Below the pieces are notes generated by a model. It was not told the origin of the DNA, made no database searches, and saw only the letters and a list, made by a program, of their open reading frames with translations. Positions 48,832-57,264 of a stretch of DNA of 64,000 nucleotides are shown here, piece by piece. A program made the translations under genes and the position numbers. Each line of letters begins with the position of its first letter. Within the stretch, counting starts at the first letter, position 1. Origin of the DNA: a virus; the IMG/VR virus record IMGVR_UViG_3300037231_000119, positions 62,001 through 126,000 of that record; one strand, 5' to 3'.

Positions 48832-49866
48832 ATGGCAAAGAAACCCAAAGCTTTTCAAACCGGTCACGATCCCATGTTCGCCACCCTTGCGCAAGAGATT
48901 GCTCGGGCTATTGAAAAGAACAAGGATGGCAGTTCCCAAAAGCAGCAATTTGAAGAGCTTGTAGAAGCAGAGGAGCTGTTTAAAGACACTCTTTTAACCT
49001 ATAAGATCCATAGGGAGCTTTATAAACGCTTTATTCTCCATATTCGAGTTATTCAAAACAATATTCTGGGGGCTAGACCTTTCTTCAGAGAGAACTCTGA
49101 AACTTTTAGCGCCAAAATCACGCCAGCCCTAAAAGCCAAAAATCCAGATGCTCTGACCCAATTTCGGATAAATTTCCATCTTATTAAGTTTTTTAAGGAT
49201 AATTTCATTGGTTTGTGGCCGAAAAAGTTGGAAGCTATTTACCAAAGAGTGGAAAAGGCTAGAACTATACTCATTACTAATAACCTACCTTTGGCCATCA
49301 ATAGGGCTAAGATCTTCCAAAGAAAAACTTCCAATAACCACCTAACATTTTTGGATCTTGTAGAAGTTTCGTCTATGGGACTATGCGCAGCAGTAGATAA
49401 GTATAACCCCCCGTATTTAAAGAACTTTTGTGGTGTCATTATTGGAAGGGCGGTCGGAAATTTAATTGACCTTAACACAGAAACGGCTCTCCACTTTTAC
49501 CCCGGCGACCGCCGCATCCTCTACCGAGCCAATTCAATTCGTGGTCGTCAAGGAATTACCGATATTGCTGAACTCGCTAAAGCCGTTAATGACTCCTTCG
49601 CCATTGATTTGGCTGAAGGTCGTACGGCCCCTAAAAGAACAGATGTAAACGAGCTTTCTAACCTCCTAGCAGCCGCTTCCTTGCTCTCTGCAGACTCTAA
49701 TGAGGGAGAGGAGGGGTATGGGGTCTATAACTTTACCCCTGACGCTACAGAGGGCGTAGAGAGCCAATTAGGTAGGAAGCAGGAGCTGGCCCAAGTAGCT
49801 AAGTTAGCCCGTAAGCTCCCATTGATCAACCAAAAGATCCTGAGACTTAAGGGAATTGAAATTTGA
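48832..49866 (+). CDS. Sigma factor-like protein, truncated in region 4
   Basis: A 344-residue protein. Residues 145-215 match sigma70 region 2: RTILITNNLPLAINRAKIF, LTFLDLVEVSSMGLCAAVDK, YNPPYLKNFCGVIIGRAVGN (compare NLRLV..AKKY, LDLIQEGNIGLM.AVDKF, and the WIRQAI-type helix). A region 3-like helix follows (GITDIAELAKAVNDSF). The last residues, LARKLPLINQKILRLKGIEI, match only the start of region 4, and the DNA-binding 4.2 helix-turn-helix is missing. T4 gp55 likewise lacks a normal region 4 and reads only a -10 element. Residues 1-140 are helical and without assignment. Probable role: late transcription from the CCAATCTTA promoters. Confidence 0.7.
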   Translation: MAKKPKAFQTGHDPMFATLAQEIARAIEKNKDGSSQKQQFEELVEAEELFKDTLLTYKIHRELYKRFILHIRVIQNNILGARPFFRENSETFSAKITPALKAKNPDALTQFRINFHLIKFFKDNFIGLWPKKLEAIYQRVEKARTILITNNLPLAINRAKIFQRKTSNNHLTFLDLVEVSSMGLCAAVDKYNPPYLKNFCGVIIGRAVGNLIDLNTETALHFYPGDRRILYRANSIRGRQGITDIAELAKAVNDSFAIDLAEGRTAPKRTDVNELSNLLAAASLLSADSNEGEEGYGVYNFTPDATEGVESQLGRKQELAQVAKLARKLPLINQKILRLKGIEI

Positions 49867-49913
49867 GTTGACTTTTCATTGGATCTAGTGTTAGGGTTTA
49901 GGTAGGAGATTTT

Positions 49914-50222
49914 ATGACTGAATCCGAGAAAGCTATAAGGGAAAATATTGCCGAGCCGGGAGCGGTCTACTTTGGAGCTATTAAAGATCTTATAGATGAG
50001 ATTGACTCCCTCAGACAGTCTGTCAATGACTGGAAAGGCGTCGTAAAACTGGTAAGCAACGAACGTGATCAGGCCCAATTAGAGGCAGCCAGTGTTTTTG
50101 AAGAACGGGCCGATCTCATCACTCAACTCAATCAAGCCCTAGACGCTCTCACCGTAACCCGAGAAGAATGGCTTCTTAGGGTAAAGTTTTTGGAAAAGGA
50201 ACTGTACGATGCTCGAAAATGA
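49914..50222 (+). CDS. Coiled-coil protein, unknown function
   Basis: A 102-residue, largely helical protein (AIKDLIDEIDSLRQSVNDW; ERADLITQLNQALDALTVTR). A TTGACT at 49868 with a poor -10 and AGGAG upstream suggest its own start. It overlaps the next small gene by 14 bases. No family recognised. Confidence 0.5.
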   Translation: MTESEKAIRENIAEPGAVYFGAIKDLIDEIDSLRQSVNDWKGVVKLVSNERDQAQLEAASVFEERADLITQLNQALDALTVTREEWLLRVKFLEKELYDARK

Positions 50223-50364
50223 AAGTCCTATAGTTGTAGGCTTCGATTTCACTTTATGCCAATGCGGCCAAGAATCTGACTTTGGTTGCCACGGAGTTCG
50301 TGATATGGAAGTGTATTCCGAGTTCTTTTGTAAGAAGTGCTATCATAAAAAGGAAAAGGTATGA
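50209..50364 (+). CDS. Small zinc-ribbon protein
   Basis: A 51-residue protein with LCQCGQESDFGCHG and FFCKKCYHKK, a Cys-rich site like small zinc ribbons. It starts inside the end of the previous gene and its stop overlaps the next ATG as ATGA. Confidence 0.5.
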   Translation: MLENESPIVVGFDFTLCQCGQESDFGCHGVRDMEVYSEFFCKKCYHKKEKV

Positions 50365-50684
50365 GTTTTTCACTGAATAATCGTTTGGTTCTAGAAGTTT
50401 ACGTCAAAGAAGGTCTCAAAGCCAAGGTCTCCGGGGGTATTGCAACTCCAGGACAACGTGATGGAGTTAAGGGCCTCAGGGTTCTCATGGACGCGCATCT
50501 TAGTGATGGGCGACTTATTCCTAAGTACTCAGTTGCCTATATTAGGGAAGAAGTCCTTCATACACATCCTTGGGCCTCAAAACCTCTCTCCAGCGACTTC
50601 CTGCCAGTTAAGTTTCTTCTGGTAGAATCGTCCTATGTTGAATTTTTTGAGATACCTCTTTCGTTTCCAGAGGAAAGTGCATGA
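50361..50684 (+). CDS. GroES-like co-chaperonin candidate
   Basis: A 107-residue protein. The order of features resembles GroES/T4 gp31: a first strand (NRLVLEVYVKEGL), a glycine-rich stretch KVSGGIATPGQRDG where GroES has its GG(I/L)xLP mobile loop, and a final FLLVESSYVEFFEIP matching the YLILRESDILAVIE-like end. The size fits (GroES about 97, gp31 111). A partner for the phage GroEL-like protein is likely. It is coupled by ATGA to neighbours. Confidence 0.5.
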   Translation: MSFSLNNRLVLEVYVKEGLKAKVSGGIATPGQRDGVKGLRVLMDAHLSDGRLIPKYSVAYIREEVLHTHPWASKPLSSDFLPVKFLLVESSYVEFFEIPLSFPEESA

Positions 50685-50806
50685 GCTTCCTAGATTTTGG
50701 ACTGAACTTCTGTCTGTGGTTTATCATCTTTAACGCCTTTGAATTGGCTTTGTGGAGTATTCTTAGAGGGGTGTTTCACGAATCCGGAAAGAAATTTCTC
50801 AAATGA
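50681..50806 (+). CDS. Small membrane protein
   Basis: A 41-residue protein with one hydrophobic helix (FGLNFCLWFIIFNAFELALW) and a basic tail (ESGKKFLK). ATGA overlaps on both sides, so it is part of a tightly coupled set. Role unknown. Confidence 0.5.
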   Translation: MSFLDFGLNFCLWFIIFNAFELALWSILRGVFHESGKKFLK

Positions 50807-51030
50807 GAATTGGAAGGCTTGAATTTGGCAAAGTATCGGGTCAATACCATTGGGGATTCTCCAAGGGATCTTGCAAATGTGCGATGTTGGATATTGGGCC
50901 ATTCTACGTTACCTTCTTGGATAGGGACTGTAAGTGTTCGGAGTGTAATGAGTATACTTGTAAGTGTGTAGATGTGTTTTGTACAGATTGTCAGGAATTC
51001 GATAACGACTGTTGCTGTGAGGTTTGGTAA
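50803..51030 (+). CDS. Cys-rich small protein
   Basis: A 75-residue protein with 11 Cys, in KGSCKCAM, DCKCSECNEYTCKCVD, FCTDCQEF and DCCCEVW. Probably binds several zinc ions. Coupled to its neighbours by ATGA. Confidence 0.5.
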   Translation: MRIGRLEFGKVSGQYHWGFSKGSCKCAMLDIGPFYVTFLDRDCKCSECNEYTCKCVDVFCTDCQEFDNDCCCEVW

Positions 51031-51246
51031 ATGACCCATCTAGATGGCTGCAGTAAAGAAAATATCATGAGGAAAAAGTTAGAATTTCCTGAGGATCAGA
51101 GGGATATGATCAAATCGCGAGGTTTTTGGGCCCCTTTCTCACATCATGTAATGTTTTGTATGGAATGCTCCCGTATCGTTGCACAAGAGGATAATTCTGC
51201 AAGAAAGTCTCTTAGTTACGCTGTTCAACAGGGGTTTGGGAAATGA
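51031..51246 (+). CDS. Small protein, unknown function
   Basis: A 71-residue protein; an ATG at 51067 (MRKKLEFPEDQRDM) is a possible shorter start. It has FCMECSRIVAQ, one Cys pair. It overlaps the SbcD-like gene's ATG (ATGA). Confidence 0.45.
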   Translation: MTHLDGCSKENIMRKKLEFPEDQRDMIKSRGFWAPFSHHVMFCMECSRIVAQEDNSARKSLSYAVQQGFGK

Positions 51247-52217
51247 AGATTCTTCGATTAGGAGACATGCACGTAAAAGTTTCAAATCTCGAGGAGTCGG
51301 AAAGGCTCCTCAAATTCGTATTGGATACGGCTCTAGAACGCAAAGTTGATCGTTTGGAAATTCTTGGCGATTTGTTCGACACCCACTCTATCATCAGGCT
51401 TGAGGTTATGGAGTTTTGGGACCGATGGCTCCATATGCTAGCAAAACAAACCTTTGACACCCGAGTTTTAGTAGGAAACCATGATATTACAGGTAACTTC
51501 AGTTCTACTTATTCTGCTCTGTCTACTTTTCGCGATCTAGATATCGTGGTTTACGAACCAGAAGTTACGGGCCCATTTGGATATCTACCCTATATTCACG
51601 ACAATAGTGAATTTGTTAAAGAGGCCAATAACTTAGCCAATTTGGGGGCACGTTTCCTAGTTTCCCATAATACCTATCAAGGATCTAAATATGACAATGG
51701 AATGTATGCTCCTGACGGTGTTGATCCTGACCTTATTGATAGCCGCATTCACACGCTTCTTTCTGGCCATGTCCACACAGCCCAAGACTTTGGACGCGTC
51801 ATCTATCCTGGAACTGCTCGTTGGGCAAGCCAATCAGACGCTAATAGGGCAAAAGGAATTTCATTATTCACTCATGCCAAGCATGACGGGACCATTCTTG
51901 ATAGAGAATTTATCTCAACCGCAGGAGTTTGTGTACCCCTTATCAGCATTGAGCTTAGAGAGGGCGGAGTTTTACCAGAATTTCCAGATAATGGGCGAGT
52001 TAGTGTCCAGTTAATTGGTTCTTCGGATTGGATCGCTCGGACTAAACTCGAGCTTAAGGGAACTTGCAGTATTACTACTAAGATCACGGATTCTAAGAAG
52101 TCCAAAGAACGTAAGAGTGGTCGTAGTTTGCATGAGTTTTTGACCAATCACTACCAAGCCGAACCAGAAAAGAAAGTTAAGCTTCTGAAGTATATGGAGG
52201 GACTATACCTTGTCTGA
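51243..52217 (+). CDS. SbcD/gp47-like nuclease (Mre11 family)
   Basis: A 324-residue metallophosphoesterase with the full motif set: LRLGDMHVK (I), EILGDLFDTHS (II), VLVGNHD (III), FLVSHNTYQG (IV) and LLSGHVHTAQDFG (V). The C-terminal part (SVQLIGSSDWIARTK) is the capping/DNA-binding region. With SbcC (54497) it forms the Mre11-Rad50-type complex that processes DNA ends for recombination-dependent replication; here three other genes lie between them. T4 gp47 is of similar length (339). Confidence 0.85.
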   Translation: MKILRLGDMHVKVSNLEESERLLKFVLDTALERKVDRLEILGDLFDTHSIIRLEVMEFWDRWLHMLAKQTFDTRVLVGNHDITGNFSSTYSALSTFRDLDIVVYEPEVTGPFGYLPYIHDNSEFVKEANNLANLGARFLVSHNTYQGSKYDNGMYAPDGVDPDLIDSRIHTLLSGHVHTAQDFGRVIYPGTARWASQSDANRAKGISLFTHAKHDGTILDREFISTAGVCVPLISIELREGGVLPEFPDNGRVSVQLIGSSDWIARTKLELKGTCSITTKITDSKKSKERKSGRSLHEFLTNHYQAEPEKKVKLLKYMEGLYLV

Positions 52218-52527
52218 TCAACCCTCCCTCCAAGACCTGACCAAATTGGTCCTCTTTAGCGGCAGATTAAGTGAAGTACATGTCAAAAATCTAGAAGCGT
52301 TCCCCTTCATATTCTTTAATGGGGTTGAAGAGGCTAAGATAGAGCATGACATTTCTACCGTTAAGGATATTCCAAGTACTGTATTTTACGATCTTACCCT
52401 AAATGAGGACAATGATCATATAGAGTACCGGTGTAAGACTCTTGAAGACGCAGTCAGAAGCTTATTTTGGAACGAAGTTAAGCTGAAGATATCGATTAAT
52501 TCCGAAGAGGTATATAAAAGTGAGTGA
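52210..52527 (+). CDS. Unknown protein between SbcD and terminase-like gene (TTG start)
   Basis: A 105-residue protein; the TTG start has GGAGGG 8 bases upstream. It is mostly alpha/beta (LVLFSGRLSEVHVKNLEAFP; KTLEDAVRSLFWNEVK). Its end overlaps the next gene, and its start overlaps the SbcD end by 8 bases. No family recognised. Confidence 0.5.
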   Translation: MSDQPSLQDLTKLVLFSGRLSEVHVKNLEAFPFIFFNGVEEAKIEHDISTVKDIPSTVFYDLTLNEDNDHIEYRCKTLEDAVRSLFWNEVKLKISINSEEVYKSE

Positions 52528-53272
52528 TAGAAATACAAAAATAAGTGATGGGCAAGAAATTTCCATTATTCCTAAATTTGATTTTACGATGAAAGATATG
52601 GAAATGATTAATAAATTTAAGGATGACGGTATGTTGGGGATCGCGAGTCTGGATACGACCAATGTCGAGAGAAGTATGGCGCTCTACCTAGATGGCAAGA
52701 CCTACCGCCAGATAGCCAACGTCCTAAAGATAAATAAGTCCATAATCCTATTTTTGGCCCACAAGTACTCTTGGTATGAACTTAGAGAACAATATCTGGA
52801 AGAATTGAAGGTGACTATACCCAATAAGATTCTGGAGCATAAACTTCAGTCCCAAGAGTTTCTACTAGAATTAAGTCAGGCTTACAGAAAGAAAATTGCC
52901 AAGAACGTTCATCAATATCTTAGAACGGACGATCCTAAGTATTTTGAAAAAAATGACGCTAAGGACGTGACTTCATGGCTAAAAATTGAAGAAATGATCT
53001 ACTCGACTGCGGAACATATTAGTAGGCAGAGCGAAAAATCCATGGTTGGGCTGAATGGTCTCGGAGAAGGTATGACCATTACTAAGACTGGCGCCAATTC
53101 CATAGAAATCACCCCTAAGGGCCCAAGTCCCTTCGGATCCAAGCTTAAGGCCTTCGCTGAACTCAAACGTGAGCAGGAACGCGCTAATGCGCCAGAGCCC
53201 AAACCCGCTCATGATATAGTCAAAGAGAATGAAAACCCAACAAAGAAAGAGAAAGAAGATGAAGTTAAATAA
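52520..53272 (+). CDS. Candidate terminase small subunit
   Basis: A 250-residue protein (GTG start). Residues 50-90 form a helix-turn-helix followed by an aromatic-basic helix: ALYLDGKTYRQIANVLKINK, KYSWYELREQYLEEL, as in small terminases of large phages. The next 80 residues are helical (oligomerisation), and the C-terminus is a basic, Pro/Lys-rich tail (AELKREQERANAPEPKPAHD). It is 11 kb from TerL on the other strand, unlike the usual adjacency, so the assignment is tentative; a general DNA-binding protein is possible. Confidence 0.5.
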   Translation: MSDRNTKISDGQEISIIPKFDFTMKDMEMINKFKDDGMLGIASLDTTNVERSMALYLDGKTYRQIANVLKINKSIILFLAHKYSWYELREQYLEELKVTIPNKILEHKLQSQEFLLELSQAYRKKIAKNVHQYLRTDDPKYFEKNDAKDVTSWLKIEEMIYSTAEHISRQSEKSMVGLNGLGEGMTITKTGANSIEITPKGPSPFGSKLKAFAELKREQERANAPEPKPAHDIVKENENPTKKEKEDEVK

Positions 53273-54104
53273 AATTGCGGCTGGATTCGCGGTTGTTTTG
53301 GCAGTTGTCCTTATCCCACTCGTATCGGTGTCCAAGGATAGTAGTCCAGAAGTGCTTACTTTGGATAAGAGCAACCTCCTAGTCCTTAATTCCGAAGTGA
53401 ACGGTGATTCTGTAGGGCCGCTCATTACTAAGGCTCAGCAGATGGACTCCACTTTAGGTCGTGGAAAACACATCCTTCTCTATCTCAATACGCCCGGTGG
53501 CAGCGTCTCTAGCGGTCTTGAGCTTATCGAGGCTATGAAGGGCCTTAGCCATCCTGTTGATACGGTTACATCTTTTGCGGCATCTATGGGCTGGCAGATC
53601 GCTCAGGGGCTAGATACCAGATATATCCTGCAGAGCGGTATCTTGATGAGCCATCGTGCGGCTGGCGAATTTCAGGGATCTTTCGGCGGAACATCACCAA
53701 GCCAATTGGATCAAAGGATTCATCTGTGGGTTCAGATGACTAAAGAAATGGATATGCAAACGGTGAAGAGAACGAATGGTCGTCAAACACTCGAATCATA
53801 CCAAAAAGCTTACGCGGAGGAGCTTTGGCTGACTTCTCAAGAGTCTATTTCGGGTGGTTATGCCGATTCCATCGTGAGAGTTAAGTGCGGTGCCGATTTG
53901 TCAGGCACCTCGACACATTCAGTCGAATTCTTGGGAATGCAAATCCAGTATGAGCTTTCCGACTGCCCCATTAATACGGCGCCCATGAACGTAAAGGTCG
54001 GCGGATCCACCGTAATGAGTACGGAATACACTAAGGCGGTCAAGGCCCAATTCCTTTCCGGATATGAGATGAAAGCTTCTAAGCCACTCCCAATGAGTTA
54101 CTGA
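53259..54104 (+). CDS. Secreted/membrane-anchored ClpP/SppA-like serine peptidase
   Basis: A 281-residue protein from the ATG at 53259, which gives a signal-type N-terminus (MKLNKIAAGFAVVLAVVLIP, then SVSKDSSPE); an ATG 10 codons earlier inside the previous gene is also possible. The core resembles ClpP/SppA: LLYLNTPGGSVSSGLELIEA, TSFAASMGWQIAQG (Ser in the AASMG motif) and ILMSHRAAGEFQGSFGG (His in SHR, then a Gly-rich loop). An exported ClpP-type protease is unusual for a phage. Possible roles: membrane-protein turnover or virion protein processing. The last 70 residues are Cys/Thr-rich. Confidence 0.65.
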   Translation: MKLNKIAAGFAVVLAVVLIPLVSVSKDSSPEVLTLDKSNLLVLNSEVNGDSVGPLITKAQQMDSTLGRGKHILLYLNTPGGSVSSGLELIEAMKGLSHPVDTVTSFAASMGWQIAQGLDTRYILQSGILMSHRAAGEFQGSFGGTSPSQLDQRIHLWVQMTKEMDMQTVKRTNGRQTLESYQKAYAEELWLTSQESISGGYADSIVRVKCGADLSGTSTHSVEFLGMQIQYELSDCPINTAPMNVKVGGSTVMSTEYTKAVKAQFLSGYEMKASKPLPMSY

Positions 54105-54106
54105 AT

Positions 54107-54217
54107 ATGCAATTTCTATTTTTGTTAGGTTTTATTGGGTTAGCCGTGTTCGTACAGTATAAGATAAACAGCAGTAGATATCCCAATTCGTCTATATGGA
54201 CACGGTTCTTTAAATAA
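54107..54217 (+). CDS. Small one-helix membrane protein
   Basis: A 36-residue protein: hydrophobic helix (FLFLLGFIGLAVFVQY) then KINSSRYPNSSIWTRFFK. It starts 3 bases after the peptidase stop, and its stop overlaps the next ATG (TAATG). Confidence 0.45.
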   Translation: MQFLFLLGFIGLAVFVQYKINSSRYPNSSIWTRFFK

Positions 54218-54465
54218 TGCCCCTTATTGCCTATCCCTGCTCTTGCGGACTAGTAGCTAAAAAGTATGTTAAGGTGGCCAAGGATGCGGCTGCCTTCATA
54301 ACTTGTTCGTGCGGTAAAGAGGCTAAGAGGGGATTTGGAAGCACAAGTTCGAACCATTTGGTAAAAATCGACAATGGGCTCATGGCAAGATCTATAGAAA
54401 TCTCTCCCGATATCATGGAAGTGAATGACGAAAGATCCCAAAAAGATTACAGTGAAGAGGATTGA
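54217..54465 (+). CDS. FmdB-like zinc-ribbon protein
   Basis: An 82-residue protein opening MPLIAYPCSCGLVAKKYVKV and containing ITCSCGKEAKRGFGS. This two-knuckle CxCG form resembles the FmdB-type ribbon regulators. The C-terminus is acidic. The role is unknown; it ends within the promoter of the SbcC gene. Confidence 0.5.
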   Translation: MPLIAYPCSCGLVAKKYVKVAKDAAAFITCSCGKEAKRGFGSTSSNHLVKIDNGLMARSIEISPDIMEVNDERSQKDYSEED

Positions 54466-54490
54466 CAATAGAAGTTAGTTGGGGTATCGT
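54462..54490 (+). promoter_or_regulatory. Sigma70-like promoter of the SbcC-like gene
   Basis: TTGACA (54462-54467), exactly 17 bases, TATCGT (54485-54490). The predicted start of transcription is at or next to the ATG at 54497, so this mRNA may be leaderless. Confidence 0.6.
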
Positions 54491-54496
54491 CTATTT

Positions 54497-56836
54497 ATGC
54501 TCACTCTAAAATCGCTCGAGTTTCAAAATATAGGCCTGTTCACAGAAGAGCCTCAAGTCATTGATTTCACTAAATTAAGTAACCTGAATCAACTTGAGGG
54601 GAAGAATAATAACACCGGAGGCTCTTCAGGAGCTGCCAAAAGCACCGTCTTACGGGTTCTCCCCTGGCTACTAGGTCTTGATGGCTTACCAACTACAGAA
54701 CTACAGTCTAGGTCCACGAAAGACAATATCTGGGCCATAGGTGTGTTCGATCTCGATGGCCAAGTATTGAAGATAGAAAGAAATAAAAAACTATCTATTG
54801 ATATTGACGGTCATATTACAACGGGGTCCTCTAAAATTACAGACGAGAAATTAGATGAAATATTGGGTATGCCAAGAAGTCTCTTCTCTAAGATTCTGCA
54901 TAAGAAGCAGGGGGAGGGGGGTTTTTTTCTAAACATGAAAGGGGCGGATACATTCAAATTCCTAACCTCATGTCTCGGATTGGAAAAAGAACAAGCTAAG
55001 ATCCTTACCCTGGATACTAAGCTTAAAGATCTTGAAAAACAGGAAATTGCCCTTAAGTCCGCCTACGATTCCCATCAGTCCGCTCTGCAAGCCACTCAAA
55101 ACGCTATTTCCTCTATTGGCCACCCTCCAGTACTAGATACTGGACCCAATTCAATCATTGATCTGTATAGACAGCATGTGGTCGCCAAAGAATCTCACGA
55201 CTTTCTTAAAACCCTTCATAGACAAGAATTGACCGATCTGGAAATTGCAAGGCCCGTATACACCTCTATCCCATTCGACCGTTCAGCCATCCTCTTTACC
55301 GAGGGCGAGATTCGTAAAATTCAGGAAAAGATCTCTGAACTTAATAGGAGTGAAGAGGAGCGTCAGCTAGCCCTAAAGTCCAAAATATCGGATCTTCGCA
55401 TTGAAGCCAGTAAGTTAGAGAATGCCGAACTTACTAGACAAAGTGAAGTTAGAGCTAAAATCCAGGAATTACAGATTTCAATCAGCAATATTAAGAATTC
55501 TGAACAATCTAGAATCTCTGACGTTAAGCATAAGATTTTATCCAATCGTGGAGAGTATGCCAGATTAATGTCGTCCGTAGATACTGGCAATAAGGCTAAA
55601 GAACAAGCCTCCGCGCTAATGAAGGAACTTCAAAAAGTTCGTGCATCTATGTGCCCAACGTGCGAACAAAGTTGGATTACCGATGCTGCCAAAATCAAGG
55701 AAGGTACGATCCTAACCGAGCTAGGGTTTCTCAAGAAGCAAGTTGTGACTGGAATGGAATCCCAGGAAGTTCTAAAAACTATCGATCTGGACCACGAACG
55801 ACTACTTTTGGATAGTATACCGATCAATTCGCCCAAAATTGATCACCTTAATATACAGATCGAGCAACTCAAGTCCCAAGAACTGTCGGTTCTCAATCCC
55901 GAACTTACTGGACTTAATGTACATATAAGCCATCTCAGAGTAGAATCTCAACCACAAGTAGTCCCTGAAGTTCTAGAATATAAGCTCGAGATCGATTTTA
56001 AGACCTCTATTCTGAACAATCTTCGTAAGGATGAGGCAGATCACCAGTTTAAGATAAGTGCCGAACAACAACTTATGGTTGTTAATCACACCGAAAAACA
56101 AACCAAACTTAGGGAGTCTCATGAAGTTGCTATCAATTCTGCTAGGACTAAAGAGAATCAGGCTCTCCAGGATCTCCAGGCTGCTCAGAATAAGGTTCGG
56201 TCTTTTGAAGAGGCGAAGTTAAGGTTTGACGAATCTCACGGAAAACTCTCTATGCAATTAATTTTGCATAGGGATAAGTCCGACCTTACCCATAAAGAAC
56301 TACTGGCTATTCAAGAAGAAATCGAGCTTGCCACTGAAGCTAAAAAGGTAATAAAATCATATCTTTCGTGTTCCTTCGAAGACGCCTTGGACGGTATTGG
56401 AGATGCGGCCACTAAAAGGATCCGGATTATTCCTAATACAGCTACTGCCACTATAGAATTTGAGGGATTGAAAGAAAATGCTGATGGAAAAGTAAAAGAA
56501 GAAATAAACGCCATGATTAGCATGAATGGGGAAATTGGAATCCCCATTAGAACTCTTTGCGGAGGAGAGCGCTCGAGCGCAGATTTGTCCGTAGACCTTT
56601 CCGTTATCCAGTTTATAGAAGAGCGCACCGGTAAGGGCATAGACGTAATGCAGCTCGACGAGTGTTTTCTTGGGCAAGATACGGTTTGTATTCAGGAAGC
56701 TATTGAAATGATCAGATCTTACGCCACCGAAAAGAAGGTTATTCTGATCGACCACAATCCAATTATCGCCCAAACCATAGAAAGTAAAATAACCGTTATT
56801 CGTGATGGACAAACCAGCAAAGTGGTGCAACAATAA
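54497..56836 (+). CDS. SbcC/gp46-like ATPase (Rad50 family)
   Basis: A 779-residue protein from the ATG at 54497 (MLTLKSLEFQNIGLF); a TTG six codons earlier is less likely. N-terminal ATPase half: NNTGGSSGAAKSTVLRVLPW, a Walker A with Ala-Ala before Lys instead of Gly. Long coiled coils flank a zinc hook CPTCEQSW (near residue 385). C-terminal half: signature LCGGERSSADLSVDLS and Walker B IDVMQLDECFLGQ, then HNP. It tethers and resects DNA ends with SbcD (51243). The GAAKST variant is unusual and may alter ATPase activity. Confidence 0.85.
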   Translation: MLTLKSLEFQNIGLFTEEPQVIDFTKLSNLNQLEGKNNNTGGSSGAAKSTVLRVLPWLLGLDGLPTTELQSRSTKDNIWAIGVFDLDGQVLKIERNKKLSIDIDGHITTGSSKITDEKLDEILGMPRSLFSKILHKKQGEGGFFLNMKGADTFKFLTSCLGLEKEQAKILTLDTKLKDLEKQEIALKSAYDSHQSALQATQNAISSIGHPPVLDTGPNSIIDLYRQHVVAKESHDFLKTLHRQELTDLEIARPVYTSIPFDRSAILFTEGEIRKIQEKISELNRSEEERQLALKSKISDLRIEASKLENAELTRQSEVRAKIQELQISISNIKNSEQSRISDVKHKILSNRGEYARLMSSVDTGNKAKEQASALMKELQKVRASMCPTCEQSWITDAAKIKEGTILTELGFLKKQVVTGMESQEVLKTIDLDHERLLLDSIPINSPKIDHLNIQIEQLKSQELSVLNPELTGLNVHISHLRVESQPQVVPEVLEYKLEIDFKTSILNNLRKDEADHQFKISAEQQLMVVNHTEKQTKLRESHEVAINSARTKENQALQDLQAAQNKVRSFEEAKLRFDESHGKLSMQLILHRDKSDLTHKELLAIQEEIELATEAKKVIKSYLSCSFEDALDGIGDAATKRIRIIPNTATATIEFEGLKENADGKVKEEINAMISMNGEIGIPIRTLCGGERSSADLSVDLSVIQFIEERTGKGIDVMQLDECFLGQDTVCIQEAIEMIRSYATEKKVILIDHNPIIAQTIESKITVIRDGQTSKVVQQ

Positions 56837-56840
56837 AACT

Positions 56841-57263
56841 ATGAATAAGACAATCCTACTCGAACTCACGGAAAAAGAAGCAGAAGTAGTAAGGAATGCG
56901 ATTGAAAGAGAGGTTCATTATTGGGATAAGTTCGATCGTAGAGATGTTAGTGGAATCCTTATAGAAAATACTGTTAATTCTTGCAGATCAATCCAAGATA
57001 AGATAGTATTGGCTTCGGAACCATCAAAACATGTCTTGATTAACAAAAAGGACTTCTTTAATATAATGTCTATTGCCAAAGGCGAGTATCTATATCTGAA
57101 CGGCAACATTCATATTTCTGGAGAAAAGATCGAAGAAAAGTATTTAGTTCATATTTCTATTGCAAATGCGGTAATCGTGTGGTTAAATAATAGTAGATTG
57201 CTTAAGAAACTTGCCGTATTTGACTATACGGATCATAGCTGCGACTATGAGGAAATGGAATAA
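56841..57263 (+). CDS. Unknown protein
   Basis: A 140-residue protein from ATG 56841 (MNKTILLELTEKEAEVV), 4 bases after the SbcC stop. Helical N-terminal half (VVRNAIEREVHYWDKFDRRD), then a beta-rich part (GEYLYLNGNIHISGEKIEEK). An acidic Cys end. No family recognised. Confidence 0.5.
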   Translation: MNKTILLELTEKEAEVVRNAIEREVHYWDKFDRRDVSGILIENTVNSCRSIQDKIVLASEPSKHVLINKKDFFNIMSIAKGEYLYLNGNIHISGEKIEEKYLVHISIANAVIVWLNNSRLLKKLAVFDYTDHSCDYEEME

Positions 57264-57264
57264 T

